A DNA stretch of 64,000 nt from Nematostella vectensis (GCF_932526225.1 NC_064046.1:13837408-13901407); one strand, 5' to 3'. Counted from the first letter of the stretch, positions 47,561 to 61,523 are shown. The notes: generated from the letters alone by a model not told the origin. Numbers and translations: made by a program.

Positions 47561-49524
47561 ACATAGCCTCATTCCCTGGCTTCTATTGGCTGAGCGGCTT
47601 GTCGGCTAATGACGTCACTTTTGATTTCACGCTCGCCTTGGAGCATGGCAAATCGATGTGTCTATGGCCTTGTTTGGAGCGATGTTGCGATGTCAATGGC
47701 ATAGAGAAACCGGGGAGAACACGTTATCCGAGCGTTTCAGCATAAAATCAGTCAAGTACAGCACGAATCCACACATATTTCACTACTACTGAGATTATTT
47801 ACTTATCTGAGCCTGGTTTTGGTAGATTCTCGAAGTGAAAGAGTAAATTTAACGTGATATTTTCAAGAACCGTAGACCACGTAATCGGGCGGCCAATCAG
47901 AAACCTTCAAACGACGTAAGGATAGCATAGATAAACTGTAAAATTCAGATAAAATGAATTTTAGGAACCACCCTAAAATTGACATATTTTTTATTAAAGA
48001 TTTCTTCATTACATTTATAACGTCTGATAATCTTGAAACTAGTATAATTGCATATATTTTTATACTAGTACTAAATTGAATCTTTTTTGTTGTGATTTCA
48101 CAGTGATAGAATTAAATTTACTTTATTACACTTAATTTTCGCGACAGAACCGTGTTTATCACACCATCATTTTTTTTGTGTGTGTGTGTATGTGGGGGGG
48201 GGGGGGGGGGGGGGGAGATAAAATATTTCTCACACAGTCCGGTGCTGAAGTCTCATCTGTGAAATCTTGAAATCGCAAAATCTACATTTCCAACCATCAG
48301 CCTTCTAATCCTCTCTCGTTTCCTATAATTTATAGTAGGGAAGTCAGGGATTTAGACTGTTATAGCCTGTATAGATAAATCTCTGGTTTCTAAAGCTCTG
48401 ATTAGATATACGATCACAAACATGTTTACGCTATTTTTTATTGGTTTCTCTGTTGTTGTTTTTGTGTACATGTGTGTCAAATATTACAATGTTTGAAATG
48501 TTTCGTGCGGATCGTGCGTTTCGAGATAGCAATAACACTGATGTCGGCATTTGTTCGTTGTGCCTTCGGGTGTTCGGCGATGCGAGCGCTTAGGAGACCC
48601 AGGATACTGTATGATTTCCGAAACATTTCCGTAAACATTAGTGCTTGGTCTCGTAAAACGCACGTGATATACAAAGAGGAAGAGGCCGTCGGTTATCCTT
48701 TGGCGCCTTAAGGGTGATCGAGTTAGATCGTTGGTTTTGCTCCGGTGCTCTTACGGTATTAATACAGATGATGTAATGCCTAACACCACATGTTGGAATC
48801 TCCCTTTCTATCACTGATTATAATTCCTGATAAAAGCAACATTGCCGAAACGTAAAATTAAATATTTTTTTTAAAAGGTCTTATTTTCAGTTGAGTCTGG
48901 GCCGTTTTTCTTTTTGGGGCATTTTTTTTCAGGCTAGACGTTCTTATAAAAAAAAATAGTGTATACCTAGTGGTAGATTTTTTTTTAAATTTCTGTATAT
49001 TCAATAGAAATTCTTGCAGACTTTGCTGTCTCGGACGAATCTTATGAGCTTTTAATAAATAGAATCCAAGATGGCTATGGTTACGATAATTTTTCTCATT
49101 TTATTAAAGGTCGCCCTATTTCGCGTAAATTCTATTTTGTTTTTTATTTTCAATTAGTTCGATCTAAAACTTGACTACAATTAAGTTTTTTTAAATTGAA
49201 AGAACTTTATGAAAATACCCTTTTCTAAATTAAAACAGTTACCTTTATCGGCAATTATATCAAACATGTGAAGGTTTTTCATTACTTTAAAATATCACCG
49301 ACGATAAGAACTGATTTTATTGCCATATGGTGCTTGTTTTACTATCAGCGGTTAAACAAATTGATTCAGATCTGGGTAATAACTTTTACCGTTATATCCC
49401 ATCTGGATATTAAAAGTCCTCTTCAGCGTTTCCTTGCACTTACCAAGACCACTGATGTCAACCATCACAAGTGACGAAGCTAGCTTTTCCTTATACTCCA
49501 TTATTTCTTTGTATTTGGTGGACT

Positions 49525-50448
49525 ATGGATGGCAACGTCTCTTCAACCATGACTTCTCATCTAATCATGGCCGGGACCTTCTCTTTTTGTTTTATGGGAG
49601 TTGCACTTATTTTTCTCAACGCCTTAACCATTTTGACCTTCCTTGTCCACAGAAATTTGCGAAAACGGAGTGTTTTTCTCCCTTTAAGCCTTTGCTTCGC
49701 GGATATGCTTGTCGGTGTCACGTCGTTAAAGCACGGTTCTGGGTTAACACACTTCAAAAACCTTACCAGCTTACTGAAACATTTCAAGTCGCCAAATTCG
49801 ATGACAACGTTCGACAATTTTACTGCGACGGCATCTCTCGCCGGCCTAACAATAATTGCCATTGAACGGATGCATGCAACGGTGTGGCCGGTTCGACATC
49901 GCAATCTAAATAACCATCCATACTTTTTTGCCATTACGCTACAATGGGCGTTTGCAGTGGCATTAACCATCATTTACACCGAATCTATCTGGGTCTACTT
50001 TTTAATTGCTATGGCTGCTTTTGCGGTAGGCATTCTTGTTATTTCTTTTTCGTATATTTTAATCTTCGTCACTGTAAAGCATCAAAACGCACAGTTCCAA
50101 GGTCACTCGACGTTGGCCCAGCAGCGCGAAAGAGAACTTGCAAAGACGTTGTTTATCGTCACTGTTCTGTCCCTTACCACCTGGGCACCCGATATGCTGT
50201 GGTTTTTCTTTCAAAGAACAGCCGAGAAGACGGAGAGTTTGCTTTTCGTAGCAGCGCTTAGTTTAGTGTTCAATTTAGTGCGCTACTTCAACTCTCTCAT
50301 CAATCCTTGTATTTACATGCTAAGGATGAAGGCGTTTAGACGAGCGTTCGTCAAATTGCTGTGCAGACGCAATAATAACATTCTCCCATCTGAATCCAGA
50401 GGGCCCTGGAGGACTACTCCCCCAGGTAATAGTCACAGGTTTTGTTGA
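49525..50448 (+). CDS. Rhodopsin-class GPCR, array copy 4
   Basis: Intact, 307 residues, identical in protein to copy 1 (Val123), although copies 2 and 3 lie between them. Confidence 0.93.
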   Translation: MDGNVSSTMTSHLIMAGTFSFCFMGVALIFLNALTILTFLVHRNLRKRSVFLPLSLCFADMLVGVTSLKHGSGLTHFKNLTSLLKHFKSPNSMTTFDNFTATASLAGLTIIAIERMHATVWPVRHRNLNNHPYFFAITLQWAFAVALTIIYTESIWVYFLIAMAAFAVGILVISFSYILIFVTVKHQNAQFQGHSTLAQQRERELAKTLFIVTVLSLTTWAPDMLWFFFQRTAEKTESLLFVAALSLVFNLVRYFNSLINPCIYMLRMKAFRRAFVKLLCRRNNNILPSESRGPWRTTPPGNSHRFC

Positions 50449-50460
50449 GAACATGAATAA

Positions 50461-50944
50461 TGGGTGTGGCAATATAGATTTTGGCCCCTAAGATATGAAC
50501 AAATGGGTGTGGCAATATAGATTTTGGACCCTAAGATATAAACAAATGGGTGTGGTAATATAGATTTTGACCCCTAAGATATAAACAAATGGGTGTGACT
50601 ATATAGATTTTGACCCCTAAGATATGAACAAATGGGTGTGGCAATATAGATGTTGACCCCTAAGATATGAACAAATGGGTGTGGCAAGATAGATTTTGAC
50701 CCCTGAAAGATATGAACAAATGGGTGTGGCTATATAGATGTTGGCCCCTAAGATATGAACAAATGGGTGTGGTAATATAGATTTTGACCCCTAAGATATG
50801 AACAAATGGGTGTGGCAATATAAATGTTGGCCCCTAAGATATGAACAAATGGGTGTGGCAATATAGATGTTGGCCCCTAAGATATGAACAAATGGGTGTG
50901 GCAATATAGATGTTGGCCCCTAAGATATGAACAAATGGGTGTGG
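50461..50944. repeat. 43-bp minisatellite after GPCR copy 4
   Basis: About 11 units in the same variant order as after copy 1. Confidence 0.93.
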
Positions 50945-52912
50945 CCAACATAGCCTCATTCCCTGGCTTCTATTGGCTGAGCGGCTTGTCGGCTAATGAC
51001 GTCACTTTTGATTTCACGCTCGCCTTGGAGCATGGCAAATCGATGTGTCTATGGCCTTGTTTGGAGCGATGTTGCGATGTCTATGGCATAGAGAAACCGG
51101 GAGAACACGTTATCCGAGCGTTTCAGCATAAAATCAGTCAAGTACAGCACGAATCCACACATATTTCACTACTACTGAGATTATTTACTTATCTGAGCCT
51201 GGTTTTGGTAGATTCTCGAAGTGAAAGAGTAAATTTAACGTGATATTTTCAAGAACCGTAGACCACGTAATCGGGCGGCCAATCAGAAACCTTCAAACGA
51301 CGTAAGGATAGCATAGATAAACTGTAAAATTTAGATAAAATGAATTTTAGGAACCACCCTAAAATTGACATATTTTTTATTAAAGATTTCTTCATTACAT
51401 TTATAACGTCTGATAATCTTGAAACTAGTATAATTGCATATATTTTATACTAGTACTAAATTGAATCTTTTTTGTTGTGATTTCACAGTGATAGAATTAA
51501 ATTTACTTTATTACACTTAATTTTCGCGACAGAACCGTGTTTATCACACCATCATTTTTTTTTGTGTGTGTGTGTATGTGGGGGGGGGGGGGGGGGGGGG
51601 GGGGAGATAAAATATTTCTCACACAGTCCGGTGCTGAAGTCTCATCTGTGAAATCTTGAAATCGCAAAATCTACATTTCCAACCATCAGCCTTCTAATCC
51701 TCTCTCGTTTCCTATAATTTATAGTAGGGAAGTCAGGGATTTAGACTGTTATAGCCTGTATAGATAAATCTCTGGTTTCTAAAGCTCTGATTAGATATAC
51801 GATCACAAACATGTTTACGCTATTTTTTATTGGTTTCTCTGTTGTTGTTTTTGTGTACATGTGTGTCAAATATTACAATGTTTGAAATGTTTCGTGCGGA
51901 TCGTGCGTTTCGAGATAGCAATAACACTGATGTCGGCATTTGTTCGTTGTGCCTTCGGGTGTTCGGCGATGCGAGCGCTTAGGAGACCCAGGATACTGTA
52001 TGATTTCCGAAACATTTCCGTAAACATTAGTGCTTGGTCTCGTAAAACGCACGTGATATACAAAGAGGAAGAGGCCGTCGGTTATCCTTTGGCGCCTTAA
52101 GGGTGATCGAGTTAGATCGTTGGTTTTGCTCCGGTGCTCTTACGGTATTAATACAGATGATGTAATGCCTAACACCACATGTTGGAATCTCCCTTTCTAT
52201 CACTGATTATAATTCCTGATAAAAGCAACATTGCCGAAACGTAAAATTAAATATTTTTTTTAAAAGGTCTTATTTTCAGTTGAGTCTGGGCCGTTTTTCT
52301 TTTTGGGTCATTTTTTTTTCAGGCTAGACGTTCTTATAAAAAAAAATAGTGTATACCTAGTGGTAGATTTTTTTTAAATTTCTGTATATTCAATAGAAAT
52401 TCTTGCAGACTTTGCTGTCTCGGACGAATCTTATGAGCTTTTAATGAATAGAATCCAAGATGGCTATGGTTACGATAATTTTTCTCATTTTATTAAAGGT
52501 CGCCCTATTTCGCGTAAATTCTATTTTGTTTTTTATTTTCAATTAGTTCGATCTAAAACTTGACTACAATTAAGTTTTTTTAAATTGAAAGAACTTTATG
52601 AAAATACCCTTTTCTAAATTAAAACAGTTACCTTTATCGGCAATTATATCAAACATGTGAAGTTTTTCATTACTTTAAAATATCACCGACGATAAGAACT
52701 GATTTTATTGCCATATGGTGCTTGTTTTACTATCAGCGGTTAAACAAATTGATTCAGATCTGGGTAATAACTTTTACCGTTATATCCCATCTGGATATTA
52801 AAAGTCCCCTTCAGCGTTTCCTTGCACTTACCAAGACCACTGATGTCAACCATCACAAGTGACGAAGCTAGCTTTTCCTTATACTCCATTATTTCTTTGT
52901 ATTTGGTGGACT

Positions 52913-53836
52913 ATGGATGGCAACGTCTCTTCAACCATGACTTCTCATCTAATCATGGCCGGGACCTTCTCTTTTTGTTTTATGGGAGTTGCACTTATTT
53001 TTCTCAACGCCTTAACCATTTTGACCTTCCTTGTCCACAGAAATTTGCGAAAACGGAGTGTTTTTCTCCCTTTAAGCCTTTGCTTCGCGGATATGCTTGT
53101 CGGTGTCACGTCGTTAAAGCACGGTTCTGGGTTAACACACTTCAAAAACCTTACCAGCTTACTGAAACATTTCAAGTCGCCAAATTCGATGACAACGTTC
53201 GACAATTTTACTGCGACGGCATCTCTCGCCGGCCTAACAATAATTGCCATTGAACGGATGCATGCAACGGTGTGGCCGATTCGACATCGCAATCTAAATA
53301 ACCATCCATACTTTTTTGCCATTACGCTACAATGGGCGTTTGCAGTGGCATTAACCATCATTTACACCGAATCTATCTGGGTCTACTTTTTAATTGCTAT
53401 GGCTGCTTTCGCGGTAGGCATTCTTGTTATTTCTTTTTCGTATATTTTAATCTTCGTCACTGTAAAGCATCAAAACGCACAGTTCCAAGGTCACTCGACG
53501 TTGGCCCAGCAGCGCGAAAGAGAACTTGCAAAGACGTTGTTTATCGTCACTGTTCTGTCCCTTACCACCTGGGCACCCGATATGCTGTGGTTTTTCTTTC
53601 AAAGAACAGCCGAGAAGACGGAGAGTTTGCTTTTCGTAGCAGCGCTTAGTTTAGTGTTCAATTTAGTGCGCTACTTCAACTCTCTCATCAATCCTTGTAT
53701 TTACATGCTAAGGATGAAGGCGTTTAGACGAGCGTTCGTCAAATTGCTGTGCAGACGCAATAATAACATTCTCCCATCTGAATCCAGAGGGCCCTGGAGG
53801 ACTACTCCCCCAGGTAATAGTCACAGGTTTTGTTGA
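52913..53836 (+). CDS. Rhodopsin-class GPCR, array copy 5
   Basis: Intact, 307 residues with Ile123. Protein identical to copy 6. It shares the silent codon GCTTTCGCG (TM5) with copies 3 and 6. Confidence 0.93.
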   Translation: MDGNVSSTMTSHLIMAGTFSFCFMGVALIFLNALTILTFLVHRNLRKRSVFLPLSLCFADMLVGVTSLKHGSGLTHFKNLTSLLKHFKSPNSMTTFDNFTATASLAGLTIIAIERMHATVWPIRHRNLNNHPYFFAITLQWAFAVALTIIYTESIWVYFLIAMAAFAVGILVISFSYILIFVTVKHQNAQFQGHSTLAQQRERELAKTLFIVTVLSLTTWAPDMLWFFFQRTAEKTESLLFVAALSLVFNLVRYFNSLINPCIYMLRMKAFRRAFVKLLCRRNNNILPSESRGPWRTTPPGNSHRFC

Positions 53837-53848
53837 GAACATGAATAA

Positions 53849-54332
53849 TGGGTGTGGCAATATAGATTTTGGCCCCTAAGATATGAACAAATGGGTGTGG
53901 CAATATAGATTTTGGACCCTAAGATATAAACAAATGGGTGTGGTAATATAGATTTTGACCCCTAAGATATAAACAAATGGGTGTGACTATATAGATTTTG
54001 ACCCCTAAGATATGAACAAATGGGTGTGGCAATATAGATGTTGACCCCTAAGATATGAACAAATGGGTGTGGCAAGATAGATTTTGACCCCTGAAAGATA
54101 TGAACAAATGGGTGTGGCTATATAGATGTTGGCCCCTAAGATATGAACAAATGGGTGTGGTAATATAGATTTTGACCCCTAAGATATGAACAAATGGGTG
54201 TGGCAATATAAATGTTGGCCCCTAAGATATGAACAAATGGGTGTGGCAATATAGATGTTGGCCCCTAAGATATGAACAAATGGGTGTGGCAATATAGATG
54301 TTGGCCCCTAAGATATGAACAAATGGGTGTGG
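53849..54332. repeat. 43-bp minisatellite after GPCR copy 5
   Basis: About 11 units in the same variant order as after copy 1. Confidence 0.93.
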
Positions 54333-56289
54333 CCAACATAGCCTCATTCCCTGGCTTCTATTGGCTGAGCGGCTTGTCGGCTAATGACGTCACTTTTGAT
54401 TTCACGCTCGCCTTGGAGCATGGCAAATCGATGTGTCTATGGCCTTGTTTGGAGCGATGTTGCGATGTCTATGGCATAGAGAAACCGGGAGAACACGTTA
54501 TCCGAGCGTTTCAGCATAAAATCAGTCAAGTACAGCACGAATCCACACATATTTCACTACTACTGAGATTATTTACTTATCTGAGCCTGGTTTTGGTAGA
54601 TTCTCGAAGTGAAAGAGTAAATTTAACGTGATATTTTCAAGAACCGTAGACCACGTAATCGGGCGGCCAATCAGAAACCTTCAAACGACGTAAGGATAGC
54701 ATAGATAAACTGTAAAATTTAGATAAAATGAATTTTAGGAACCACCCTAAAATTGACATATTTTTTATTAAAGATTTCTTCATTACATTTATAACGTCTG
54801 ATAATCTTGAAACTAGTATAATTGCATATATTTTATACTAGTACTAAATTGAATCTTTTTTGTTGTGATTTCACAGTGATAGAATTAAATTTACTTTATT
54901 ACACTTAATTTTCGCGACAGAACCGTGTTTATCACACCATCATTTTTTTTTTGTGTGTGTGTATGTGGGGGGGGGGGGGGGAGATAAAATATTTCTCACA
55001 CAGTCCGGTGCTGAAGTCTCATCTGTGAAATCTTGAAATCGCAAAATCTACATTTCCAACCATCAGCCTTCTAATCCTCTCTCGTTTCCTATAATTTATA
55101 GTAGGGAAGTCAGGGATTTAGACTGTTATAGCCTGTATAGATAAATCTCTGGTTTCTAAAGCTCTGATTAGATATACGATCACAAACATGTTTACGCTAT
55201 TTTTTATTGGTTTCTCTGTTGTTGTTTTTGTGTACATGTGTGTCAAATATTACAATGTTTGAAATGTTTCGTGCGGATCGTGCGTTTCGAGATAGCAATA
55301 ACACTGATGTCGGCATTTGTTCGTTGTGCCTTCGGGTGTTCGGCGATGCGAGCGCTTAGGAGACCCAGGATACTGTATGATTTCCGAAACATTTCCGTAA
55401 ACATTAGTGCTTGGTCTCGTAAAACGCACGTGATATACAAAGAGGAAGAGGCCGTCGGTTATCCTTTGGCGCCTTAAGGGTGATCGAGTTAGATCGTTGG
55501 TTTTGCTCCGGTGCTCTTACGGTATTAATACAGATGATGTAATGCCTAACACCACATGTTGGAATCTCCCTTTCTATCACTGATTATAATTCCTGATAAA
55601 AGCAACATTGCCGAAACGTAAAATTAAATATTTTTTTTAAAAGGTCTTATTTTCAGTTGAGTCTGGGCCGTTTTTCTTTTTGGGTCATTTTTTTTTCAGG
55701 CTAGACGTTCTTATAAAAAAAAATAGTGTATACCTAGTGGTAGATTTTTTTTAAATTTCTGTATATTCAATAGAAATTCTTGCAGACTTTGCTGTCTCGG
55801 ACGAATCTTATGAGCTTTTAATGAATAGAATCCAAGATGGCTATGGTTACGATAATTTTTCTCATTTTATTAAAGGTCGCCCTATTTCGCGTAAATTCTA
55901 TTTTGTTTTTTATTTTCAATTAGTTCGATCTAAAACTTGACTACAATTAAGTTTTTTTAAATTGAAAGAACTTTATGAAAATACCCTTTTCTAAATTAAA
56001 ACAGTTACCTTTATCGGCAATTATATCAAACATGTGAAGTTTTTCATTACTTTAAAATATCACCGACGATAAGAACTGATTTTATTGCCATATGGTGCTT
56101 GTTTTACTATCAGCGGTTAAACAAATTGATTCAGATCTGGGTAATAACTTTTACCGTTATATCCCATCTGGATATTAAAAGTCCCCTTCAGCGTTTCCTT
56201 GCACTTACCAAGACCACTGATGTCAACCATCACAAGTGACGAAGCTAGCTTTTCCTTATACTCCATTATTTCTTTGTATTTGGTGGACT

Positions 56290-57213
56290 ATGGATGGCAA
56301 CGTCTCTTCAACCATGACTTCTCATCTAATCATGGCCGGGACCTTCTCTTTTTGTTTTATGGGAGTTGCACTTATTTTTCTCAACGCCTTAACCATTTTG
56401 ACCTTCCTTGTCCACAGAAATTTGCGAAAACGGAGTGTTTTTCTCCCTTTAAGCCTTTGCTTCGCGGATATGCTTGTCGGTGTCACGTCGTTAAAGCACG
56501 GTTCTGGGTTAACACACTTCAAAAACCTTACCAGCTTACTGAAACATTTCAAGTCGCCAAATTCGATGACAACGTTCGACAATTTTACTGCGACGGCATC
56601 TCTCGCCGGCCTAACAATAATTGCCATTGAACGGATGCATGCAACGGTGTGGCCGATTCGACATCGCAATCTAAATAACCATCCATACTTTTTTGCCATT
56701 ACGCTACAATGGGCGTTTGCAGTGGCATTAACCATCATTTACACCGAATCTATCTGGGTCTACTTTTTAATTGCTATGGCTGCTTTCGCGGTAGGCATTC
56801 TTGTTATTTCTTTTTCGTATATTTTAATCTTCGTCACTGTAAAGCATCAAAACGCACAGTTCCAAGGTCACTCGACGTTGGCCCAGCAGCGCGAAAGAGA
56901 ACTTGCAAAGACGTTGTTTATCGTCACTGTTCTGTCCCTTACCACCTGGGCACCCGATATGCTGTGGTTTTTCTTTCAAAGAACAGCCGAGAAGACGGAG
57001 AGTTTGCTTTTCGTAGCAGCGCTTAGTTTAGTGTTCAATTTAGTGCGCTACTTCAACTCTCTCATCAATCCTTGTATTTACATGCTAAGGATGAAGGCGT
57101 TTAGACGAGCGTTCGTCAAATTGCTGTGCAGACGCAATAATAACATTCTCCCATCTGAATCCAGAGGGCCCTGGAGGACTACTCCCCCAGGTAATAGTCA
57201 CAGGTTTTGTTGA
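56290..57213 (+). CDS. Rhodopsin-class GPCR, array copy 6
   Basis: Intact, 307 residues, identical in protein to copy 5. Confidence 0.93.
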   Translation: MDGNVSSTMTSHLIMAGTFSFCFMGVALIFLNALTILTFLVHRNLRKRSVFLPLSLCFADMLVGVTSLKHGSGLTHFKNLTSLLKHFKSPNSMTTFDNFTATASLAGLTIIAIERMHATVWPIRHRNLNNHPYFFAITLQWAFAVALTIIYTESIWVYFLIAMAAFAVGILVISFSYILIFVTVKHQNAQFQGHSTLAQQRERELAKTLFIVTVLSLTTWAPDMLWFFFQRTAEKTESLLFVAALSLVFNLVRYFNSLINPCIYMLRMKAFRRAFVKLLCRRNNNILPSESRGPWRTTPPGNSHRFC

Positions 57214-57225
57214 GAACATGAATAA

Positions 57226-57709
57226 TGGGTGTGGCAATATAGATTTTGGCCCCTAAGATATGAACAAATGGGTGTGGCAATATAGATTTTGGACCCTAAG
57301 ATATAAACAAATGGGTGTGGTAATATAGATTTTGACCCCTAAGATATAAACAAATGGGTGTGACTATATAGATTTTGACCCCTAAGATATGAACAAATGG
57401 GTGTGGCAATATAGATGTTGACCCCTAAGATATGAACAAATGGGTGTGGCAAGATAGATTTTGACCCCTGAAAGATATGAACAAATGGGTGTGGCTATAT
57501 AGATGTTGGCCCCTAAGATATGAACAAATGGGTGTGGTAATATAGATTTTGACCCCTAAGATATGAACAAATGGGTGTGGCAATATAAATGTTGGCCCCT
57601 AAGATATGAACAAATGGGTGTGGCAATATAGATGTTGGCCCCTAAGATATGAACAAATGGGTGTGGCAATATAGATGTTGGCCCCTAAGATATGAACAAA
57701 TGGGTGTGG
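57226..57709. repeat. 43-bp minisatellite after GPCR copy 6
   Basis: About 11 units in the same variant order as after copy 1. Confidence 0.93.
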
Positions 57710-59685
57710 CCAACATAGCCTCATTCCCTGGCTTCTATTGGCTGAGCGGCTTGTCGGCTAATGACGTCACTTTTGATTTCACGCTCGCCTTGGAGCATGG
57801 CAAATCGATGTGTCTATGGCCTTGTTTGGAGCGATGTTGCGATGTCTATGGCATAGAGAAACCGGGAGAACACGTTATCCGAGCGTTTCAGCATAAAATC
57901 AGTCAAGTACAGCACGAATCCACACATATTTCACTACTACTGAGATTATTTACTTATCTGAGCCTGGTTTTGGTAGATTCTCGAAGTGAAAGAGTAAATT
58001 TAACGTGATATTTTCAAGAACCGTAGACCACGTAATCGGGCGGCCAATCAGAAACCTTCAAACGACGTAAGGATAGCATAGATAAACTGTAAAATTTAGA
58101 TAAAATGAATTTTAGGAACCACCCTAAAATTGACATATTTTTTATTAAAGATTTCTTCATTACATTTATAACGTCTGATAATCTTGAAACTAGTATAATT
58201 GCATATATTTTATACTAGTACTAAATTGAATCTTTTTTGTTGTGATTTCACAGTGATAGAATTAAATTTACTTTATTACACTTAATTTTCGCGACAGAAC
58301 CGTGTTTATCACACCATCATTTTTTTTTTTGTGTGTGTGTATGTGGGGGGGGGGGGGGGGGGGGGGGGAGATAAAATATTTCTCACACAGTCCGGTGCTG
58401 AAGTCTCATCTGTGAAATCTTGAAATCGCAAAATCTACATTTCCAACCATCAGCCTTCTAATCCTCTCTCGTTTCCTATAATTTATAGTAGGGAAGTCAG
58501 GGATTTAGACTGTTATAGCCTGTATAGATAAATCTCTGGTTTCTAAAGCTCTGATTAGATATACGATCACAAACATGTTTACGCTATTTTTTATTGGTTT
58601 CTCTGTTGTTGTTTTTGTGTACATGTGTGTCAAATATTACAATGTTTGAAATGTTTCGTGCGGATCGTGCGTTTCGAGATAGCAATAACACTGATGTCGG
58701 CATTTGTTCGTTGTGCCTTCGGGTGTTCGGCGATGCGAGCGCTTAGGAGACCCAGGATACTGTATGATTTCCGAAACATTTCCGTAAACATTAGTGCTTG
58801 GTCTCGTAAAACGCACGTGATATACAAAGAGGAAGAGGCCGTCGGTTATCCTTTGGCGCCTTAAGGGTGATCGAGTTAGATCGTTGGTTTTGCTCCGGTG
58901 CTCTTACGGTATTAATACAGATGATGTAATGCCTAACACCACATGTTGGAATCTCCCTTTCTATCACTTATTATAATTCCTGATAAAAGCAACATTGCCG
59001 AAACGTAAAATTAAATATTTTTTTTAAAAGGTCTTATTTTCAGTTCAAACTGGGCCGTTTTTCTTTTTGGGGCATTTTTTTTCAGGCTAGACGTTCTTAT
59101 AAAAAAAAAATAGTGTATACCTAGTGGTAGATTTTTTTTAAATTTCTGTATATTCAATAGAAATTCTTGCAGACTTTGCTGTCTCGGACGAATCTTATGA
59201 GCTTTTAATGAATAGAATCCAAGATGGCTATGGTTACGATAATTTTTCTCATTTTATTAAAGGTCGCCCTATTTCGCGTAAATTCTATTTTGTTTTTTAT
59301 TTTCAATTAGTTCGATCTAAAACTTGACTACAATTAAGTTTTTTTAAATTGAAAGAACTTTATGAAAATACCCTTTTCTAAATTAAAACAGTTACCTTTA
59401 TCGGCAATTATATCAAACAAATGTGAAGTTTTTCATTACTTTAAAATATCAACGACGATAAGAACTGATTTTATTGCCATATGGTGCTTGTTTTACTATC
59501 AGCGGTTAAACAAATTGATACTTGATACAGATCTGGGTAATAACTTTTACCGTTATATCCCACCTGCATATTAAAAGTCCCCTTTAGCGTTTCCTTGCAC
59601 TTACCAAGAGCGCTGATGTCAACCATCACAAGTGACGAAGCTAGCTTTTCCTTATACTCCATTATTTCTTTGTATTTGGTGGACT

Positions 59686-60609
59686 ATGGATGGCAACGTC
59701 TCTTCAACCATGACTTCTCATTTAATCATGGCCGGGACCTTCTCTTTTTGTTTTATGGGAGTTGCACTTATTTTTCTCAACGCCTTAACCATTTTCACCT
59801 TCCTTGTCCACAGAAATTTGCGAAAACGGAGTGTTTTTCTCCCTTTAAGCCTTTGCTTCGCGGATATGCTTGTCGGTGTCACGTCGTTAAAGCACGGTTC
59901 TGGGCTAACACACTTCAAAAACCTTACCAGCTTACTGAAACATTTCAAGTCGCCAAATTCGATGACAACGTTCGACAATTTTACTGCGACTGCATCTCTC
60001 GCCGGCCTAACAATAATTGCCATTGAACGGATGCATGCAACGGTGTGGCCGATTCGACATCGCAATCTAAATAACCATCCATACTTTTTTGCCATTACGC
60101 TACAATGGGCGTTTGCAGTGGCATTAACCATCATTTACACCGAATCTATCTGGGTCTACTTTTTAATTGCTATGGCTGCTTTTGCGGTAGGCATTCTTGT
60201 TATTTCTCTTTCGTACATTTTAATCTTCGTCACTGTAAAGCATCAAAACGCACAGTTCCAAGGTCACTCGACGTTGGCCCAGCAGCGCGAAAGAAAACTT
60301 GCAAAGACGTTGTTTATCGTCACTGTTCTGTCCCTTACCACCTGGGCACCCGATATGCTGTGGTTTCTCTTTCAAAGAACAGCCGAGAAGACGGAGAGCT
60401 TGCTTTTCGTAGCAGCGCTTAGTTTAGTGTTCAATTTAGTGCGCTACTTCAACTCTATCATCAATCCTTGTATTTACATGCTAAGGATGAAGGCGTTTAG
60501 ACGAGCATTCGTCAAATTGCTGTGCAGACGCAATAATAACATTCTCCTATCTGAATCCAGAGGGCCCTGGAGGACTACTCCACCAGGGAATAGTCACAGG
60601 TTTTGTTGA
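59686..60609 (+). CDS. Rhodopsin-class GPCR, array copy 7 (most diverged)
   Basis: Intact, 307 residues. Against copies 5 and 6 it has Phe37, Leu175, Lys204, Leu228, Ile258 and Leu288. All lie outside the invariant motifs and most are conservative. E204K, at the inner end of TM6, could affect G-protein coupling, but that is speculation. Its flanks carry many more substitutions than other units, so it is probably the oldest branch of the array. Confidence 0.93.
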   Translation: MDGNVSSTMTSHLIMAGTFSFCFMGVALIFLNALTIFTFLVHRNLRKRSVFLPLSLCFADMLVGVTSLKHGSGLTHFKNLTSLLKHFKSPNSMTTFDNFTATASLAGLTIIAIERMHATVWPIRHRNLNNHPYFFAITLQWAFAVALTIIYTESIWVYFLIAMAAFAVGILVISLSYILIFVTVKHQNAQFQGHSTLAQQRERKLAKTLFIVTVLSLTTWAPDMLWFLFQRTAEKTESLLFVAALSLVFNLVRYFNSIINPCIYMLRMKAFRRAFVKLLCRRNNNILLSESRGPWRTTPPGNSHRFC

Positions 60610-60621
60610 GAACATGAATAA

Positions 60622-60893
60622 TGGGTGTGGCAATATAGATTTTGGCCCCTAAGATATGAACAAATAGGTGTGGCAATATAGATTTTGGCCCCTAAGATAT
60701 GAACAAAGTGGTGTGGCAATATAGATTTTGACCCCTAAGATATAAACAAAGTGGTGTGGCAATATAGATTTTGGCCCCTAAGATATGAACAAATGGGTGT
60801 GGCAATGTAGATTTTACCCCCTAAGATATGAACAAATGGGTGTGGCAATGTAGATTTTAACCCCCTAAAAGATATGAACAAATGGGTGTGGCC
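60622..60893. repeat. 43-bp minisatellite after GPCR copy 7, about 6 units
   Basis: Only about half the units of the other copies and a different variant order (AAAGTGGTGTGG, TTTTACCCCC). It therefore split off before the 11-unit form was fixed. Confidence 0.9.
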
Positions 60894-61523
60894 AACATAG
60901 CCTTATTCCCCTGGCTTCTATTGGCCTTTGCGGCTTGTCGGTTAATGACATCACTTGTGATTTCCCGCTCGCCTTGTAGCCTGGCGAAACTCTCGAGATC
61001 GGAAAATCGATGTGTCTATAGATGTCCATATATGGCCTTGTATGGAGCGATGTTGCGATGTCTATGGCATATAAGAGAAACCGGGAGAACATCCGGTTAT
61101 CCGAGCGTTTCAGCATGAAATCAGTGGAGTACAGCCCGAATCCACACATATCTCACTACTACTGAGATTATTTACTTATCTGAGCCTGGTTTTGGTAGAT
61201 TCTCAAAGTGAAAGAGTAAATTTAATTTGATATTTTCAAGAACCGCAGACCACGTAACGACTTAAGGATAGCATAGAAAAACTGCAAAATTTAGATAAAA
61301 TGAACATTAGGACCCACCCTAGAATTGACATATGTTTTATTAAAGATTTCTTCATTTACATTTATAACATCTGATAACCTTGAAACTAGTATAATTGCAT
61401 ATATTTTATACTAGTACTAACTTGATTCTTTTTGGTTGTGATTTCACAGTGATAGAAATAAATTTACTTTATTACACTTAATTTTCGCGACAGAATTGTG
61501 TTCATCACACCATTATTTTGTGT

